Origin: Glaciozyma antarctica PI12
Taxonomy: Eukaryota > Basidiomycota > Microbotryomycetes > Kriegeriales > Camptobasidiaceae
Assembly: GCA_002917775.1 (NCBI GenBank)
Contig: KZ627161.1
Span: forward strand, 4,890-68,889
DNA length: 64,000 nt
Reading direction: 5' to 3'
Part shown: piece by piece, positions 1 to 10,466 of the stretch
Position numbering within the stretch: position 1 is the first letter of the stretch
Layout: the number at the start of each line of letters is the position of its first letter
Program-made: the position numbers and the translations under genes
The notes under the pieces: generated by a model
Databases searched by the model: none
Told to the model about the DNA's origin: nothing
What the model saw: only the letters and a program-made list of their open reading frames with translations

Positions 1-18
1 CTTCCCCTTCCCCTTCCC
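1..18. repeat. (CTTCCC)3 hexamer repeat
   Basis: Three perfect CTTCCC units at the window edge. Read on the minus strand inside the chromatin-protein gene they encode alternating Gly-Lys, so this is a coding microsatellite in a basic tail. Confidence 0.8.
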
Positions 19-1569
19 CTCCGGTTCCTCCCACTCCTGCAACAGTTCCTCCGGAATCTCCTCCCACACCTCATCCCTCTCCCTCCTCCCCCTCTTCCGC
101 GGGCTCTCAACGACCTCCTCAGCCACGCGCTTCGACGTCCGTTCCTTGGGCGGTGCACGACTCGTCGATGCCAGTGCGGCCTTCTTCGGTGCGCTACGAG
201 ATTTGGGCGCCGCCTTGGACTTTGATGCAGAGGGTTTCGAGGTGGAGGGAAGGGAGATTTTGATCTTGAGCGGGGCGCGAGGACCGGGAGGAGGGGCGCG
301 CTTGATCCAGAGACGGTTGTCGAGCGTGTGGTAGTACTCGTTCTTCTTGGCGTCGCGGCCGATGGGGTCGAGTCGCTGCGAGGGAGCGGGGAAGTTAGCT
401 TGATGTCGGCGATGGGGTGGAGATGAGATGAGTGACGAGAGTGCAAAGTGGCGCTGGTGAGGAGCAGGGGTGTAGGAAAGTGTAGGGAGAGAGCAGGAGA
501 CTGGACTCACCCAGGCGAGCTCGTCGTCAAACTTGAGGTGGCGACGGAAGCGTTCGGGGTCGGCCATGTGCCACTCGACGACGTCGTAGATGGCGTCGAC
601 CTGCGCAATCTGTTAGCTCCCATCGCTCTCAGTTCTTCCATGTAACTAACGCACCTTGGTCTCGAGAGAAACCGCCGACCAGTCAATCTCCCTCGGCTCG
701 AGATAGTAGTCCAACTCCTCCTCGACCACGGGAACGGGTTCCCCCTTGACCTCCTCCTTGAGCGCTCCATCCACCTCCATCTCGACCGGCTTCTCAAGCT
801 CCGATGTCGACGGCACCGACGCGACCTCGGAAGAGACGACAGGTTCTGCAGCAGTCGGCTTCACGTCAACCTTCTTCTCCTCGTCCATAGCTCGTTCGCC
901 TTGCTCGACGACAAGCTTCTGCTCCTCCTTGATGGGCGCACGAGGGATAGGGATCCTGACGAGTTCGGAGAAGGGGTTCGCGTCGCGTCGACGGCGGTTG
1001 TACTGGCGACGGAGGGCGGACATCCAATTTGAGGCGCTTTGATTCGGAAAGGAGGAAAAGCGCGAAGGGGAAGGAAAGAGGGCACACGAAGGTCAGCTCG
1101 CCGCTCCTCCCGCACAACAACAAGCGCCGAGAGAAAGGACTAACTTGACGTTCCGGTCGTTGGCGAGAGTGTTGAGGAGTTTGCCTAGGAGAGTGGGGAC
1201 GCAAGAGTTTGGTCGACGGCCTTCAAGGTCTGCTTCCAGGTCCTGCAAAAGAGTACGAGAGCGCCGTCAGCTGGCTGAGTCGTGCGCGACGCGTGTTTGG
1301 AAGAAGAGAGGTGTGATGTAGCTCGGGGGTTTGTACAGACGCGCGAGAGGTCGGACTAGGGCGGAGAGTAGTCGATGGGGAATACATAGGGCTAGGGAAC
1401 GAGTGCTCACTTCGATGGTAAACTCGAGGCCGACGTGCTGCTTGAACAGCTGGACGAACTGAGAGATGGCGGCCAGCTTGTAGTTCTTGCGCAATTGAAG
1501 GACCGTCTCTGAAGGGGGAGGGGGAGGGCCTTCTACCTCGATAGGAGAGTGCTGCCTTGATGGCGGCAT
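1..1569 (-). CDS. DDT/WHIM-domain chromatin-associated protein (3' end beyond window)
   Basis: Likely a nuclear chromatin-remodelling-associated protein of the CECR2/RSF1/Itc1 type. Exons read on the minus strand: 1569-1411, 1242-1145, 1036-655, 600-511, 375-1, running off the left edge. The first two exons give a DDT-like helical region (FVQLFKQHVGLEFTIE, then a Leu-rich GKLLNTLANDRN stretch). Exon 3 holds NPFSEL and an acidic linker, exon 4 the helix VVEWHMADPERFRRHL, and exon 5 the WHIM-like signature RLDPIGRDAKKNEYY followed by LDDNRLWIQR. A basic Ser/Pro/Lys tail with GKGKGKG encoded at the very edge follows. All junctions keep phase and the introns have CTGAC/CTAAC branch sites. The start at 1569 (MPPSRQ) was chosen over an upstream in-frame Met at 1668 because the divergent BTB gene starts at 1740. 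No enzymatic domain is visible; the complex it joins is inference. Confidence 0.72.
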
Positions 1570-1739
1570 GTTGTTGCTGAGAAGAGAGGTCCTCGGGAGG
1601 AAGAGCGACTCGGGAGGAGGGAAGTCCCACAGTCGAGTTCGCTTCTCGCCCACGCGCCGTTGTGACAACTACAAGAGGCCCCTCTCTCATCACTCCCCGC
1701 TCGTTTCTCTCCTTGTTCCTGATATCGCCTGCTCTCGAG
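1570..1739. promoter_or_regulatory. Short divergent intergenic region
   Basis: Only 170 bp separate the start codons of the DDT/WHIM gene (-) and the BTB gene (+), so any promoter elements must be shared or overlapping. No TATA box is evident; the strand is pyrimidine-rich near the BTB start. Confidence 0.4.
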
Positions 1740-2872
1740 ATGACCTCAGAACGAAATCGCTCGAAACGGAGAGCGAGCCAGCCAGCCGAGGACGCTCGCG
1801 AGACTCACAAGGGCTTCAACGCGAGCGACGCTGACCTTGTCCTCGTTTCGTCGGAGTGAGCACGCCGTCCTCAGCCACTCTTCGTGCTAACGTAGGCTGG
1901 CGCAGCGGTATCCGATTCGAGGTCCATCGAGCCAATCTTCAAGCCGCGAGCGCCGTCTTCGCAGACATGTTTGAGCTGGCCTCGAGCGACTCGTCCGGCG
2001 AGACGCCCTGCTTGGAGCTCGAGGAGACGGCCGCGACACTCGAATTACTCCTCCCCTACATCTACCCCCGTCCCGTTCCGGACGCTCAGCTCTAATTTCC
2101 TCGAGACTGGACCTTGGTGCGAGCTTGCGACAAGTAGTCGGTCTCGCGGGCTATCGAGGCGCTCCGAAGCTCATTAATGTGTGCCTCGTTCTTTCGGCCT
2201 AATCGCGGTGGCTGATGATGTGCAGCAGGAGTTTTGTTTCCGCTGGGAAGCATTTCATGGTCACCTACATCTTCGCGTGCCACTTTGTCTTCGACAAGCT
2301 CGCTAGCCAGGCAGCCGAGGAGATCGCTGTTCGTTCCTCGTTCACTCAGACCTGCGCCTCCCTATCGCGCAATCAGCCGGAACTTCTCAATTCTCCTGCT
2401 GATGCGACGAACCTCGTACGCTCGTCCTTCGCTCTGGGAGACAGAGCGTCTGATCTGATCCCACTTCTGCCTTCAGCTTTCATGGCTGGGCACTCGGATG
2501 GAGTAGCTTCAGCGCGCAAGGCACTTGGCGCATTTGGCTCTTTCCCAAGTCGATCTCGCGCAAAACCCGACGGACGACGACCACGAAGAGGAGCCTTGCA
2601 ACGTTATCCACCCGCTGGCTGGGGTTTGGCGGGGCGTTGGGCTTTACGACAAACACGGACGCCATTAGGGAGTACGGGACAAGCTGAGACTTCCCGAGTT
2701 GCGAGGTGCACGTTCACGCAGCGAAGCGAGAGCTTCTGAACGGTCTTTCGGATCTGCCGAGTTTCAAAAATTTCGTACGTTCGTATCGTTCCAGCATTCG
2801 AGTAGCCAGCTAATACGTATCCTTTCGCAGCTGCTGGAGGAAGAGAAGAAGAAGAAGAAGAAGAAGGCGTAG
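1740..2872 (+). pseudogene. Decayed BTB/POZ-family gene
   Basis: Exon 1 (1740-1855) ends in ASDADLVLVSS, nearly the same as ASDADVVLISS in the gene at 33353. Exon 2 (from 1906) continues GIRFEVHRANLQAASAVFAD and LLLPYIYPRPVP, the BTB fold core. In the same frame two nonsense codons follow, at 2093-2095 (TAA before FPRDW, where the paralogue has Glu) and 2132-2134 (TAG in DKYE, Tyr in relatives). The frame stays recognisable through AIEALRSSL, an intron to about 2229, then a segment with FVFDKLASQAAEE. The 3' end is well kept: ELLNGLSDLPSFKNF, an intron with CTAATAC branch, and a Lys-rich tail coded by an AAG repeat ending at TAG 2870. More stops lie between 2500 and 2700. These are substitutions rather than homopolymer indels, so real decay is more likely than sequencing error. 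It is one of three BTB relatives in the window. Confidence 0.6.
2842..2866 (+). repeat. AAG/GAA microsatellite
   Basis: Run of AAG triplets in the last exon of the decayed BTB gene, encoding poly-Lys before the terminal Ala and stop. Confidence 0.8.
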
Positions 2873-2995
2873 CACCAATCATTTTCGGGCGACGAGATTC
2901 TCAGCGACGACTGCTCCCTTTCTCTCGCTCTCACGTCGCACCGCTCGAATGGATAAATAGTGCCGGTGGCTATCGATAAACAGTCTACATCAAGG

Positions 2996-5614
2996 CTACA
3001 CGTCGTTCCTCCCACCCTTCATCGCGCTCTTCAACCCCGCCTCCCCCGCCGGAATCGACCTCCTCACCATCGCATCCATCCCCCTCACTTTCGACCCGCT
3101 CGCCCTCTCCTTCCCCACCACGCCAAAGTTCTCCACCCTCCTCCTCTCCTCCTCAACCTGCACCGCACTGCTCAACCCCGCTCCCTCTGAAAGCGGCCTG
3201 CGCTTCTTGATGACGGGTTCCTGCTCCTCCTCGGGCGACTGTCTGACGATCCGACTGAGCGTCTTACTCCTCTGCAAGAGCAACCTCCCTATACTCCTCT
3301 GCTCCTCCTCCTCCTTCTGCCTCTCCAACAGCGTCGCGCTCCTCGCCAATTTCGTCACAGGCGCGCTCCCTCGAGTGGGCATGATGCCGCCTACGGGTAC
3401 GGAGGTATGAGGTACGGGGCGTGCGGGGGAGGTGGTGGTGAAGACGGTGGAAGGGCGGGAGGGGCTCGGAGGAGGGCTGGCGGCGTGGGCGAGTTCGAGC
3501 GCGTCGACTTGGTTCCTGACGCGCGAGGGGGTGGTACGCTGAGCGGGGATGGTGACGCTCTGAGGGCGAGGGAGGGGGCCACGTCCTGCTGGGGTGGAGG
3601 AGCGTTGAGGAGGGGGGAGGGAGGAGCGATGGGAAGGAGGGGCGGGGGCGTGTTGCGGTGCGGTGCGGGAGGGTTGATGGGCGGGGAGGAGGTTGGTGAA
3701 TGGTGCGCCGGCGACGGCGGGGATTGAGACTCGGTGGGCCTTGTGTGACTGCGCAGCGGGCTCCTCGACGGGAACGACCATCTCTGCGCGCGACCTCCTC
3801 TTGGCCTCCTTCCTCTCCGCGCGCTCCTGCTTCCTCGCCGCTCGCTCCTCCTTCGTCTCGACCAGGACCTCCTTCTTCTCCTCCTCCTCGTCGTCGTCGC
3901 CGAAAATAAGTCCTCGCACGCCGGTGAGCGAGTAGGCGCTCTCGCTCGCCCTCATCGCATCGCTCTTGAACGCTGGCATCGGAGCTCCGACGTTTCCAGG
4001 GCTTGTCAGGTTGAAGAATAGGTCGGGGTGAGGTTCGGGGGAGAGAGGTGCGGGAACGTTGCGGCGAGGCGGAGGGACAGGGAGGGGGGAGCGAGGGGGG
4101 CGACTTGCCGAGGCGGGTGAGTCGTAGGAGAAGAGGAGGTTGGCGGCCTTGGTAGGTGTGATGGGTGGGGGAGGGCGAACGAGGGGGATGACGGCGGATT
4201 TGGTGGGCGAGTTGTGTGTCGGAGGGAGGTTCGCAGGGAGCTCGACTTCGATCCTGAATCCGTCGTTCGCATGGCGTCCTTTCCGCGCGTTCTTCGACGG
4301 CGAAACGAAAGACCGCTGCCGCACTTGCGCGTAGCCGAGCTCCGACGTTGCGGGTTCGTCCTTGTACCCTCGCGAGGTCGTCGTCGCAAAGTCGTCCTCG
4401 CGCTCCGTCCCGCTCATGAACCTCCTCGCTCGCTCGTTCCCGTGTCCCGTCCTCGACTCGGCGAGCATCTCGTCGACCTCGACCTCGTCATCATCGTCCC
4501 GATCCCTAAAGCCTTGGTACCCGCCTTGGCCATTCTCCGGCGTCGGCGAGTAGAGCGAAGGCGAGGTGACGTTCTCCAGTCCCGCCCGCGACCTCCACCT
4601 CCCCATCGTCGAATCCTCGCGCTCCCTTCCGCCGAAACTGCTCCCCGTGCTCCTCTTGCTACTCGCGCTCTTCGCTCGGTACTTCTTCGTCGGCCACTGC
4701 CACCCCGCTCCCAACCCCTTTGATCCTCTCCGCTCGTCCGGCGAGACCGGCTTGGTTCCCCACGTCCATCCTCGCTCCGATGTCAAATGATCCTCCGCCG
4801 ACGGGGTGAGGTAGTTCTTGCCCTGCGCGTTGTAACTGCCAGGAGCGAGGAAGGGTTCCTCGAGCGACGCGTACGGGACCGCATGGAACTGCGACTCCCT
4901 CTCGTCGTTCCTCGATCGCCGGCTCAACGACCCGACCGCGAATCCCCTCCATCCCGATCCCCTCCTCTCGACGTACTTCTCATCCTCGTCGTCCCCAACC
5001 CATTTTCCCTCGACGAGACCTCCCTCCTCCTCGGGACTGAGGATCCCTCGCTCGCCCCTCATCGATCCTCCTCCGAACCATCCTCCTCCAGATCCATCCT
5101 GCTCGCGTCTGCGATCCCGATGGCCCCAGCAGCGACCGTACAAGCATCCTGCGACGGCGAAGGCGATGATGATGGGGAGGAGGACGAAGACGGGGGTGAG
5201 CCAGACGATCTTGAACGACTGCTGGGACGAGGAATCAGGGAGGCCGGTGGAGTTGAGGGCGGGGCGGGAGAGGGTGGTACTGAGGTTGGTGGGGCGCGAG
5301 ATGGACAGGGAGGAGGAGGACGAGGTGCGGGTCGAGGATTGGGAGGAGGAAGTGGTTGGGAGGGCGGTCGAAGTTTCGGCTGGAGGAGTCCACGAGCTGG
5401 TGGGCTCTACCCAGACGTACGAAGACGTGGGCTCGACGTAGACGTAGCTCGAGGTCGGCTCAGGCTCGACATAGGCGTAGGTTGAGGGCGGCGCTTCGTA
5501 AGGTGCTTCTAACGTAGGCTCGACGGCGGCAGCGGTGGTGGCTTCGGCGACTGGTGCGACTGGGGTTTCGGCCTCGCCCCAGGGAGTGTACAGTCCGTCG
5601 TCGTACGTCGCCAT
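2996..5614 (-). CDS. Single-pass membrane protein with Ser/Thr-rich ectodomain and long cytoplasmic tail
   Basis: Uninterrupted 872-codon reading frame. Residues 1-130 are Ser/Thr/Pro-rich and include three near-tandem copies of YVxVEPTSS (about residues 46-75). A single hydrophobic span at about 137-159 (TPVFVLLPIIIAFAVAGCL) is followed by a long basic, Ser/Pro-rich, low-complexity cytoplasmic region with an acidic patch near the GLIFGDDDEEE motif. No cleavable signal peptide is apparent; the N-terminus starts MATYDDGLYTPWG. The architecture resembles fungal cell-wall stress sensors or polarity proteins of the Mid2/Axl2 sort, and plasma-membrane location is inferred from that alone. Sequence conservation with those families was not seen, so no symbol is given. 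The start is the first Met of the frame, and the next gene diverges about 720 bp upstream. Confidence 0.75.
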   Translation of the reverse strand: MATYDDGLYTPWGEAETPVAPVAEATTAAAVEPTLEAPYEAPPSTYAYVEPEPTSSYVYVEPTSSYVWVEPTSSWTPPAETSTALPTTSSSQSSTRTSSSSSLSISRPTNLSTTLSRPALNSTGLPDSSSQQSFKIVWLTPVFVLLPIIIAFAVAGCLYGRCWGHRDRRREQDGSGGGWFGGGSMRGERGILSPEEEGGLVEGKWVGDDEDEKYVERRGSGWRGFAVGSLSRRSRNDERESQFHAVPYASLEEPFLAPGSYNAQGKNYLTPSAEDHLTSERGWTWGTKPVSPDERRGSKGLGAGWQWPTKKYRAKSASSKRSTGSSFGGREREDSTMGRWRSRAGLENVTSPSLYSPTPENGQGGYQGFRDRDDDDEVEVDEMLAESRTGHGNERARRFMSGTEREDDFATTTSRGYKDEPATSELGYAQVRQRSFVSPSKNARKGRHANDGFRIEVELPANLPPTHNSPTKSAVIPLVRPPPPITPTKAANLLFSYDSPASASRPPRSPLPVPPPRRNVPAPLSPEPHPDLFFNLTSPGNVGAPMPAFKSDAMRASESAYSLTGVRGLIFGDDDEEEEKKEVLVETKEERAARKQERAERKEAKRRSRAEMVVPVEEPAAQSHKAHRVSIPAVAGAPFTNLLPAHQPSRTAPQHAPAPPSHRSSLPPPQRSSTPAGRGPLPRPQSVTIPAQRTTPSRVRNQVDALELAHAASPPPSPSRPSTVFTTTSPARPVPHTSVPVGGIMPTRGSAPVTKLARSATLLERQKEEEEQRSIGRLLLQRSKTLSRIVRQSPEEEQEPVIKKRRPLSEGAGLSSAVQVEEERRRVENFGVVGKERASGSKVRGMDAMVRRSIPAGEAGLKSAMKGGRNDV
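5390..5479 (-). repeat. Tandem VEPTSS-coding repeat
   Basis: Three adjacent copies encoding YAYVEPEPTSS, YVYVEPTSS and YVWVEPTSS within the ectodomain of the membrane protein, an O-glycosylation-prone stalk by composition. Confidence 0.7.
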
Positions 5615-6337
5615 TCGAGCTGGTTCGGGGAGACAAGGGGTTAGCTCAGCTGCCGAGGACGCGGCGGATTATGCGACCTACTGGGGGCGCTGAGGAGTGC
5701 TCGGAGGGTTGAAAGGAGAGAGTAGGTGTGTGCTGTGGGAGCGTGGTGCGGAGTGGGTGTTGGCAGGAAGACAAGAGCGTCGGCGAGGTCGATGAATCGT
5801 TCAACATTTTTAGGTCGGCCGAGTACTTTGGGTAGGCGCGATCTGTAGCGCGACGTTCCTCTCCCCTCACTCTCTCCCCCAACTAAGTGGAAGGCGCGAG
5901 AGTGACCGGAACGAGAAGCAGAGGAACAGTGGGGAGAATGAGTGGCAGCTGCCGCCAGTGGGGGAGCTGTCGCCCTGCAAAGCAGGACCGCTGGTGCACG
6001 GAAGGTCAAAGCAGAGCTGCAAGCCACGCCACGACGCCTTGCTAGTACGCCCTCGTTGCTCTGGAGAGCAGCGGAGACGTGGCGAACGCGTTGGAGCGCG
6101 AGAGAGCGGCGCGTGAGCGGAGTCCTGGAGTCCGACCTCAGAGAGTCGCTGATCGACCCAGTCGTGAGCTTCCAAAGCAGGTTCGAAGCGTAGAATGGCG
6201 GGCGTTGACCTGGAAGCAGTAGGAGCAGCTAGGCGAGGACGAACCATCGCGAGCCTCGTGCGAACTCGTCGCGACCTCCCTTGACCCTCCTCCCCTCCCT
6301 CAGTGCCCGCACCAAGCTCTTCTACGCCTTCTTTACG
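5615..6337. promoter_or_regulatory. Divergent intergenic region, 723 bp
   Basis: Lies between the membrane-protein gene (-) and the ankyrin gene (+). Open frames on the minus strand here lack family resemblance and consistent splice sites. I see no gene in it. Confidence 0.5.
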
Positions 6338-7746
6338 ATGTCTACAGCAAGCAAGAAGCCAGACATTCACCGCCTAGCTCGTGAAGGTCAGCCTCTCCTC
6401 CCTCAAGAAAGACGCGTCAGCTCACTCCCACTCAGGTCAAGCGAACCTCGTCCGCGTAGCCCTCCAAGAGTTCCCCGAGCTTCTCCTAGCCCTCGATACG
6501 GTTAGGCTCTTGCCCCACCTGGTACGGCGCCGATCTAACGCTCCGAGCAGGACTCGCGCACCCCGCTTCAGAACGCCGTCTCGGCGGTTCCTCCTTCGCC
6601 CACCACCGTCTCTGCTATCCTCGACTTCCTACCGCAGCTGGAGCCGAACGAGCGGATAAAGGCGTTGGAGAATCCGGACGAGGTGGGAGGAACAGCGTTG
6701 CTGAGTGCTGGTGAGTTGGCGGGAGGAGAGTTGCGGCTTTGGTGGCGGGGTACGGTAGGCCGAGGGAGCTGTGGGTTCACACGGGATGGGAAGCGTGTAG
6801 AAGGCTGTTGGGCAAGCTGGGGACGAGTGGATGGCAGCTAATGAGCTCTTGCCTGTCGCAGCTTCGTCTGGCAATCTCGAGGTCCTCACGCTGCTTGTCG
6901 GCGCAGGAGCAGACGTGAACGCTGTCAACAGCAAGGGCCTGACTGCACTGTACGTCGCTTCTCCGGCAGCGCTCTGCAACACCTTCTAAACTGACCTCGC
7001 GCGCAGCCATTACGCCGCTTCCAAGGGCCACGTCTCCGTGAGTTCTGCCGCTCCCTCCCTCCGATACGCCAGAACGCGCGCTAAACCCCCTCCCAGGTTG
7101 GCCGTCTCGTCATCTCCAAGGGTGCCGACATCAACACCAAAGACCGCGCGAACCAGCTTCCCTTGTGCGCCCTCCCCTCGGTTCCTCTGAGCTTCACTAA
7201 CAATCTCGAACAGGCATCGCGCAGCTACGACTGGCGCACTTCCTTTCGTCCACTTGATTCTTGCCTCAACAAGTCCCACGAAGCCGAACAAGCCGCGATT
7301 GAACATGCAGGTACGCTCCGTTCTACGCTCTCTCCTTCCCGTCCCTCAACTCTCTCTCTCGCTCCTCGCACTACAACTCTCACAAGTCGTTACTCTCGCT
7401 AACAAACTCATCCTCAGGATCGCGCCGGCAACACTCCTCTTCATCTCGCGATCGAGAGCGGCTTCGCAGAAGTGGCGGTCGCGCTAATCGAGGCTGGAGC
7501 GGATCGTGAGCGAGGAGATCAGGACGGGTACGTTTCCTCCTCCTCTCGCATTCACTCAGCGCGCTGATCATCTGGCCTCGCTCGCAGGAAGCGAGCCGAG
7601 GAGATTGACGGCGTCGGAGGACAGGAGGCGAAGAAGGTTCGCGATTACAGTGAGTTCGCCTTTCGTTCTCTCTTCCTTGCGCCCCGCTGACCTGGACTGT
7701 TCTGACGCCAGTTGTGCAGAGGTGCGGGCCACTGGATCCTGCATGA
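6338..7746 (+). CDS. NAS6: Ankyrin-repeat protein, gankyrin/Nas6-like proteasome chaperone
   Basis: Ten exons: 6338-6386, 6436-6500, 6551-6710, 6862-6949, 7007-7037, 7097-7164, 7214-7310, 7418-7527, 7588-7649, 7712-7746. They sum to 765 nt, a 254-residue protein close to gankyrin size. Successive ankyrin repeats are visible: SGNLEVLTLLVGAGADVNAV, GLTALHYAASKGH, ISKGADINTKD, LPLHRAATTGALP and DRAGNTPLHLAIESGFAEVA with LIEAGAD. The tail reads KKVRDYIVQRCG. Nas6/PSMD10 binds the Rpt3 C-terminal region and helps assemble the 26S regulatory particle; that role is family knowledge. Other short all-ankyrin proteins cannot be excluded. The many introns interrupt nearly every repeat, and all junctions hold phase. 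Confidence 0.72.
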
Positions 7747-7931
7747 GGAGCGACGGAGTGGGCGTGGGGGGATTGCTGGAATGCGAGGCTCTTCCTTCGG
7801 CCGCCCGGTTCGACGCGCTTTCGTAGCAAGGAGCAGTAGCAAGGAGCAGAGTAACATTGAACGCACGATCAACATGAACCTGGTATCAAAGCGAACTGCA
7901 CCACACACACAAACTCCCGCCCCGGCCTCTC

Positions 7932-8359
7932 CTACCATCCTCCTCCCTGCTGCGAGATGTGAACCTCGACAACGTCGTCCTCCTCCAGCTCCAGCTGCAC
8001 CAACACGTCAGCTCTTCCCACTGCTCCATCGCACGACACCGAGGACGCACCGACAGCGGCGTATCAGCCAGGTCGACGTTGTGGCCATTCACAATGAACC
8101 GGAACGACTTGCGATCTTGTTCAGTTCGCGCTGCGTAAGCGTCCATTATCTTGCCGAACTTGGTGGTGGGCTTGATTAGAACTGCGTCTCGGTGCCCTTC
8201 TGGTCCTGGACCACGATCTGCGAGAGAAGGAGGGGAGGTGAGCGAGCAGTGTCGGACGGAGGGAGGGAGGCGCGCGTCTTGACGTGCCGGAGCTGGGAGC
8301 TTGGAAGGAGAGCTTACGGTGATGTGTTCCTGTCCTGGCTTTCCCCCGTCTTCTGCCAT
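7932..8359 (-). CDS. SMT3: SUMO-family ubiquitin-like modifier, copy 1 (frame break near 8178-8181)
   Basis: Three exons on the minus strand: 8359-8318, 8217-8051, 7994-7932. The protein of about 90 residues starts MAEDGGKPGQEHIT, continues IVVQDQKGTETQ, then KPTTKFGKIMDAY, FRFIVNGHNV, DTPLSLELEEDDVVEVHIS and ends QQGGGW. That is the SUMO beta-grasp layout with an FRF-x-x-x-G core, a DTP turn and a C-terminal Gly-Gly followed by a two-residue tail for a SUMO protease to remove. One base appears missing between ETQF and IKPTT at 8178-8181, which throws the conserved halves into different frames. A sequencing error in a C run is the likely cause, though a genuine break cannot be excluded. SUMO is conjugated to lysines by the E1/Ubc9 pathway. 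A second copy lies 2.1 kb away on the same strand. Confidence 0.78.
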
Positions 8360-8480
8360 CGTTCTCGAGCTCGTTGAAGGTGGTTGAGTGGTCGAGCGGG
8401 AGGAGGGAGAGGAGCAACCTCGCCGACTCGCCTCTTGTCCTCCTCCCGCCTCCCTCCCAGGCTTGCACCTCTACTCCAGC
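8360..8480. promoter_or_regulatory. 121-bp divergent promoter region
   Basis: Start codons of SUMO copy 1 (-) and the dehydrogenase (+) are 121 bp apart. The stretch is purine-rich on the plus strand, then pyrimidine-rich. No clear TATA motif. Confidence 0.4.
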
Positions 8481-10000
8481 ATGCTTTCACTCGCCGTCTC
8501 CTCCCTCTTCGACGTTGCAGGCAAGGTAGCTCTCGTGACCGGCGGAGGAACCGGTAAGCTCTCCCCCACCCCGCACTCGCTCCGCACTCATCCAACCCGC
8601 AGGACTCGGGTACATGATGGCTTCGGCGCTCGCAGAGAACGGAGCAAAGGTATATGTCGTAGGAAGGAGGCAGGAGAAGCTGGACGAGGCCGTCGCGCGG
8701 TTCGGTGAGCTGGTGGGGGAGGAGTGCGGGCCGGGGAGCTGATGGGAAGGGTGCAGCTGCGACCAAGCGTGGAACTGGCAAGCTGGTGGCGTGAGTGGCC
8801 TCTCTCTATCGTTTGGAAGGATGGAGCTGATCGTCAGGTCGACAGGCTGCAGGGGGACGTCTCGGAGAAGAGCTCCATCACGGCGCTCGTCGAGGTGCGT
8901 GAGGCGCGAGTGCTCTCCCCACGTATACTGATTCCCTTCGTGCAGCACTTTAGCGAGATCGAACTCGCGCTCGACATCCTCATCAACGCCGCGGGGATCC
9001 TCCGACCCGACCCTGTTCGCTGCCACCCCGACGACAGTGCGTCGGCCCGCTCCCCTGTTCTCTCTAGCGACTAGCTGACCTGGACCACAGCGGAGCACCT
9101 CGTTGCGAGCCTCTATTCATCAGATTGGGTGGACTGGCAGCAGACGATGGACCTGAACGTCTCCTCCCTCTACTTCACCTCTGGTCCGTCCCTCGCCACG
9201 CTCTCCCCTCCCCTGCTGACGTCGCGTTTGCAGTTGGATTCGCTCCTCTTCTCCACGCAGCGGCTCTCGCAAAGCCTTCGACTGCTGCTGTGCCTCGCGA
9301 ATCTCCCTGCGTGATCAACATTGGTTCGCTCGCAGGTCTCCACAATTCTCGCACCGCTGGACCCGTCTCGTACCAGGTGCGTTGATCTCGCTACGGTTTC
9401 TCTGGCGGCAGAACAGCTGAACTCGTTACTCGCAGGTTTCGAAAGCCGCCGTCGTTCACCTCACCAAAGTCCTCGCGACTCGATTCCTCCCTCTTCACAT
9501 CCGCGTTAACGCTCTCGCACCAGGGTTCGCAGCGCCACTCTTGCACTCCATGTGTATGTGCTGACGAAGCCGACCTCGCAGGCTCTTCCCGAGCGAGATG
9601 ACCAACACCGATCCCGTCGCATTGCGAGAGACTCACAAGGAGCACTTCAAAGCGATGCCCGAGGGTTCGTCCGCGCTGCTCCTCCCTCGCACTTCCACTA
9701 ACTCGCTCTTCCACTTCTCCCACACCTCTCACTCGACCTCTCCGACGCTCTGCGACCTGTCCATCTCCCCGACCCTTCCTCGCTCCTACTTCGATCCCAC
9801 CTCGTAGGTCGCGCCGGTTCTCCAGCCGATATCGCTGGTCCAGCGCTTTTCCTCGCTTCGCGTGCGGGGGCTTACATCAACGGAACGACGCTGGACGTCG
9901 GTGGCGGTCGGTCCTTGGTGAGCTTTCGCTACAGAATGAGAGAGGAGCGCGACCTGATGGTGCGGGTTGGCAGGTGCTGAGTGGAGCTGTAGTGCCGTAG
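8481..10000 (+). CDS. Short-chain dehydrogenase/reductase (classical SDR)
   Basis: Eleven exons: 8481-8553, 8603-8704, 8757-8790, 8846-8894, 8946-9036, 9091-9183, 9234-9376, 9436-9524, 9582-9664, 9808-9917, 9974-10000, giving 894 nt (297 residues) in one frame. Classical SDR motifs in order: KVALVTGGGTGLGYMMA (cofactor-binding TGxxxGxG), VGRRQEKL after beta-2 suggesting NADP preference, QGDVS, the DILINAAG NAG motif, CVINIGSLAG with the catalytic Ser, and the YQVSK catalytic Tyr-Lys pair. The end reads YINGTTLDVGGG, typical of 3-oxoacyl-ACP reductase-like or RhlG/VmuA-type members. Substrate cannot be told from sequence. The gene sits between the two SUMO-like genes, but nothing links it to them in function. 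Confidence 0.88.
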
Positions 10001-10466
10001 CGAGGTCGTGGCTGGACGAAAGCGTTAGTTGAAACGATGCTTCGGAGGACTGCGTCGGGGTTTCTCATTTGGGAGGGGAGGAAGACGGGATTGGTCTGCG
10101 AGATGAGCTGCTGAGAGACGAAGTGCCTTGCGATGCTGGCCAAGGGGCTGTGTGAACCCGAGAAGAGCTGCTTCGGACGCGTGCCGAACAAGCGCTCTGT
10201 AGAGAGAAGCTGAGTGGCGGAACGACAAGCAGGAGTGCGAAAGATGGGGCGGATCGTGAGAGGGAGAGCTGCGGTCGCCCGAGTTACTTCGCCAACGCTG
10301 TAGCTTTCGCCCGCAGCTTTCGCCCGCACGATAGCCCGGAAGCAGTGATTCACCAGAAAGGTCTCCCCTCGTGTGGACCGCGGCGCCATGCAATTTCGAA
10401 GACCTCCTCACGTCCTCTCGCCTCCCGAATGATACAAACAACTCCCCCTCACTCCCCGTCTCCACT
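10001..10466. other. Convergent 3' region, 466 bp
   Basis: Space between the stop codons of the dehydrogenase (+) and SUMO copy 2 (-). No gene is supported here; it should hold both 3' untranslated regions and terminators. Confidence 0.45.
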
